The notes under the pieces: model-generated
What the model saw: only the letters and a program-made list of their open reading frames with translations
Database searches by the model: none
Told to the model about the DNA's origin: nothing
Shown: positions 22,088 to 23,136 of the stretch, one piece after another
Numbering within the stretch: position 1 is the stretch's first letter
Layout of the letters: every line of letters begins with the position of its first letter
Assembly: GCA_031278145.1 (NCBI GenBank)
Contig: JAITLA010000078.1
Span: forward strand, 1 to 23,136
Reading direction: 5' to 3'
DNA from: Eubacteriales Family XIII. Incertae Sedis bacterium
GTDB lineage: Bacteria; Bacillota_A; Clostridia; Peptostreptococcales; Anaerovoracaceae
Length of the DNA stretch: 23,136 nt
Made by a program: the position numbers and the translations under genes

Positions 22088-23131
22088 TTATGACGCCTTT
22101 TTCACGCGCTCCGCATCCGCGGTGGATGCGTGCGCCGGCGCGGCCTTCGCGAGCGACTTGCCCATCCAGCGCCGCGCGGATATGATCTCGAAATTGAGCT
22201 TCTCCTGTATCGTCCCGACGATGCCCTTGGGCGCGGCCAGTATGACCGCAACGGCGATAACGCCCAAGATTACCATATTCAGACTTCCTATCTGCGAAAG
22301 CGTGGCCAGATACTGGCTCAGGAACACGTATATGACGCCGCCTATAATCGGTCCGGCTATCGTGCCGATGCCGCCTATGACGACGATGAACACGGCCGCC
22401 ACCGTCCAACTGATGCTGAAAGACGCATAGGGTTGCACCCAAACCTGGCTCATGTAGAACACGCCCCCGCAGACGCCCGTTATAAAGCTCGAAAGGATCA
22501 TGCAGTAGAGTTTTGATCTGAACTGGGGCACGCCCGAGGTCGCCGACGCACTGTCGCTGTCGCGTATCGCGAACAGCCCGAGCCCCAGCTTCGAGCGCAG
22601 CAACGCGACCAACACGATGGTCGTGACGACCGCCAGCGTTATGCTGAAATAATAGATCTGCCCCGTCACGAGCTTGCGGGCCTCCACGATGAACAGCCCC
22701 TGGCCCTTGCCCAGATAGCTTATGGACGCGACGACCAAAAGCGCGGCCTCGGCGAACATCCACGTCGCTATCGCGAAGTACATGCCCTTCATGCGCAGAA
22801 GCAGGTAAGAAAGCCCCACGGATACGATCACGGACACCAAACCGCCCAGTATCAGACCGACTATCAGCGGCAGGCCCAGCTTTGAGGAGGCCACCGCCAG
22901 CGTATAGCCGCCGATGCCTATGTACATCTGCTGTCCCAGCGATATCAGACCGGAATACCCGGCGAGCAGATTCCACATATGACCGAGGGTTATGTACATG
23001 CCCATGAGCATGGCCAACATGATCACGTATTTGCCGCCGTAAAGCGGCAGCGTAAAGAGCACGGCCAGTATGATGATCACAACGGCGTAACGCAGAAACA
23101 ATTCCTTCACATTTCCGATATTCAGTCTCAT
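22088..23131 (-). CDS. livM: ABC transporter permease, LivM type (branched-chain amino acid family)
   Basis: A 347-residue membrane protein with about 9-10 hydrophobic segments and clear LivM features: GMYITLGHMWNLLAGYSGLISLGQQMYIGIGGYTLAV, LLLRMKGMYFAIATW, RSKLGLGLFAIRDSDSASATSGV and FIVVIGGIGTIAGPIIGGVIYVFL. It would form the translocation pore of a high-affinity ABC importer with LivH, LivF, LivG and a binding protein, none of which is inside the window. The ATG at 23131 sits in ATGCGATGA, so an upstream gene (probably livH) may end in an ATGA overlap here. The charged tail after about residue 315 is long for the family. Members of this family also import amides and aromatic acids, so the substrate is open. 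Confidence 0.9.
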   Translation of the reverse strand: MRLNIGNVKELFLRYAVVIIILAVLFTLPLYGGKYVIMLAMLMGMYITLGHMWNLLAGYSGLISLGQQMYIGIGGYTLAVASSKLGLPLIVGLILGGLVSVIVSVGLSYLLLRMKGMYFAIATWMFAEAALLVVASISYLGKGQGLFIVEARKLVTGQIYYFSITLAVVTTIVLVALLRSKLGLGLFAIRDSDSASATSGVPQFRSKLYCMILSSFITGVCGGVFYMSQVWVQPYASFSISWTVAAVFIVVIGGIGTIAGPIIGGVIYVFLSQYLATLSQIGSLNMVILGVIAVAVILAAPKGIVGTIQEKLNFEIISARRWMGKSLAKAAPAHASTADAERVKKAS

Positions 23132-23136
23132 CGCAT

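Overview
The window looks like a chromosomal segment of a GC-rich anaerobic bacterium, most likely a member of the Clostridia (Bacillota). The reasons are lipoprotein substrate-binding proteins starting MKKK with LxAC lipoboxes followed by Gly/Glu-rich linkers, strong AGGAGG ribosome binding sites, a clostridial-type radical SAM protein, and oxygen-sensitive aromatic catabolism. Synergistota, also rich in TRAP transporters, cannot be excluded.

Layout. 1-403 is the 3' end of an AlbA-type ATP-binding regulator. 404-958 has no gene; it holds a 102-bp MITE-like element, a hairpin repeat unit and the control region of a LysR regulator (959-1888, +). From 12329 down to 1917, on the minus strand, lies a gallate catabolic region: TRAP transporter (dctM, dctP, dctQ), UbiD-type gallate decarboxylase (lpdC), flavin prenyltransferase (lpdB/ubiX), prenyl-flavin chaperone-like protein (lpdD), a second LysR regulator, a 494-bp control region, and both subunits of pyrogallol-phloroglucinol transhydroxylase (athL, bthL). 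The predicted route is gallate uptake, then gallate to pyrogallol + CO2, then pyrogallol to phloroglucinol. No phloroglucinol reductase or dihydrophloroglucinol hydrolase is present, so the pathway must continue elsewhere.

A 267-bp divergent control region (12330-12596) separates this from a plus-strand operon (12597-19242): CocE/S15-like hydrolase, TRAP dctQ, dctM, dctP, and a second CocE-like hydrolase. Both hydrolases lack the usual catalytic Asp, the second has Cys at the nucleophile position, and its solute-binding protein lacks the usual ligand-binding Arg. I infer an import-then-hydrolyse system for a neutral or esterified compound, possibly a gallate ester; the substrate is not proven. 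A third LysR regulator (19406-20329, -) lies convergent to this operon.

The whole catabolic block is bracketed by two same-orientation copies of a hairpin-forming repeat (572-653 and 20393-20531), which could mark the edges of an acquired or excisable island. To the right are a radical SAM/SPASM-like protein of unknown function (20637-22007, -) and a LivM-type ABC permease at the window edge (22088-23131, -).
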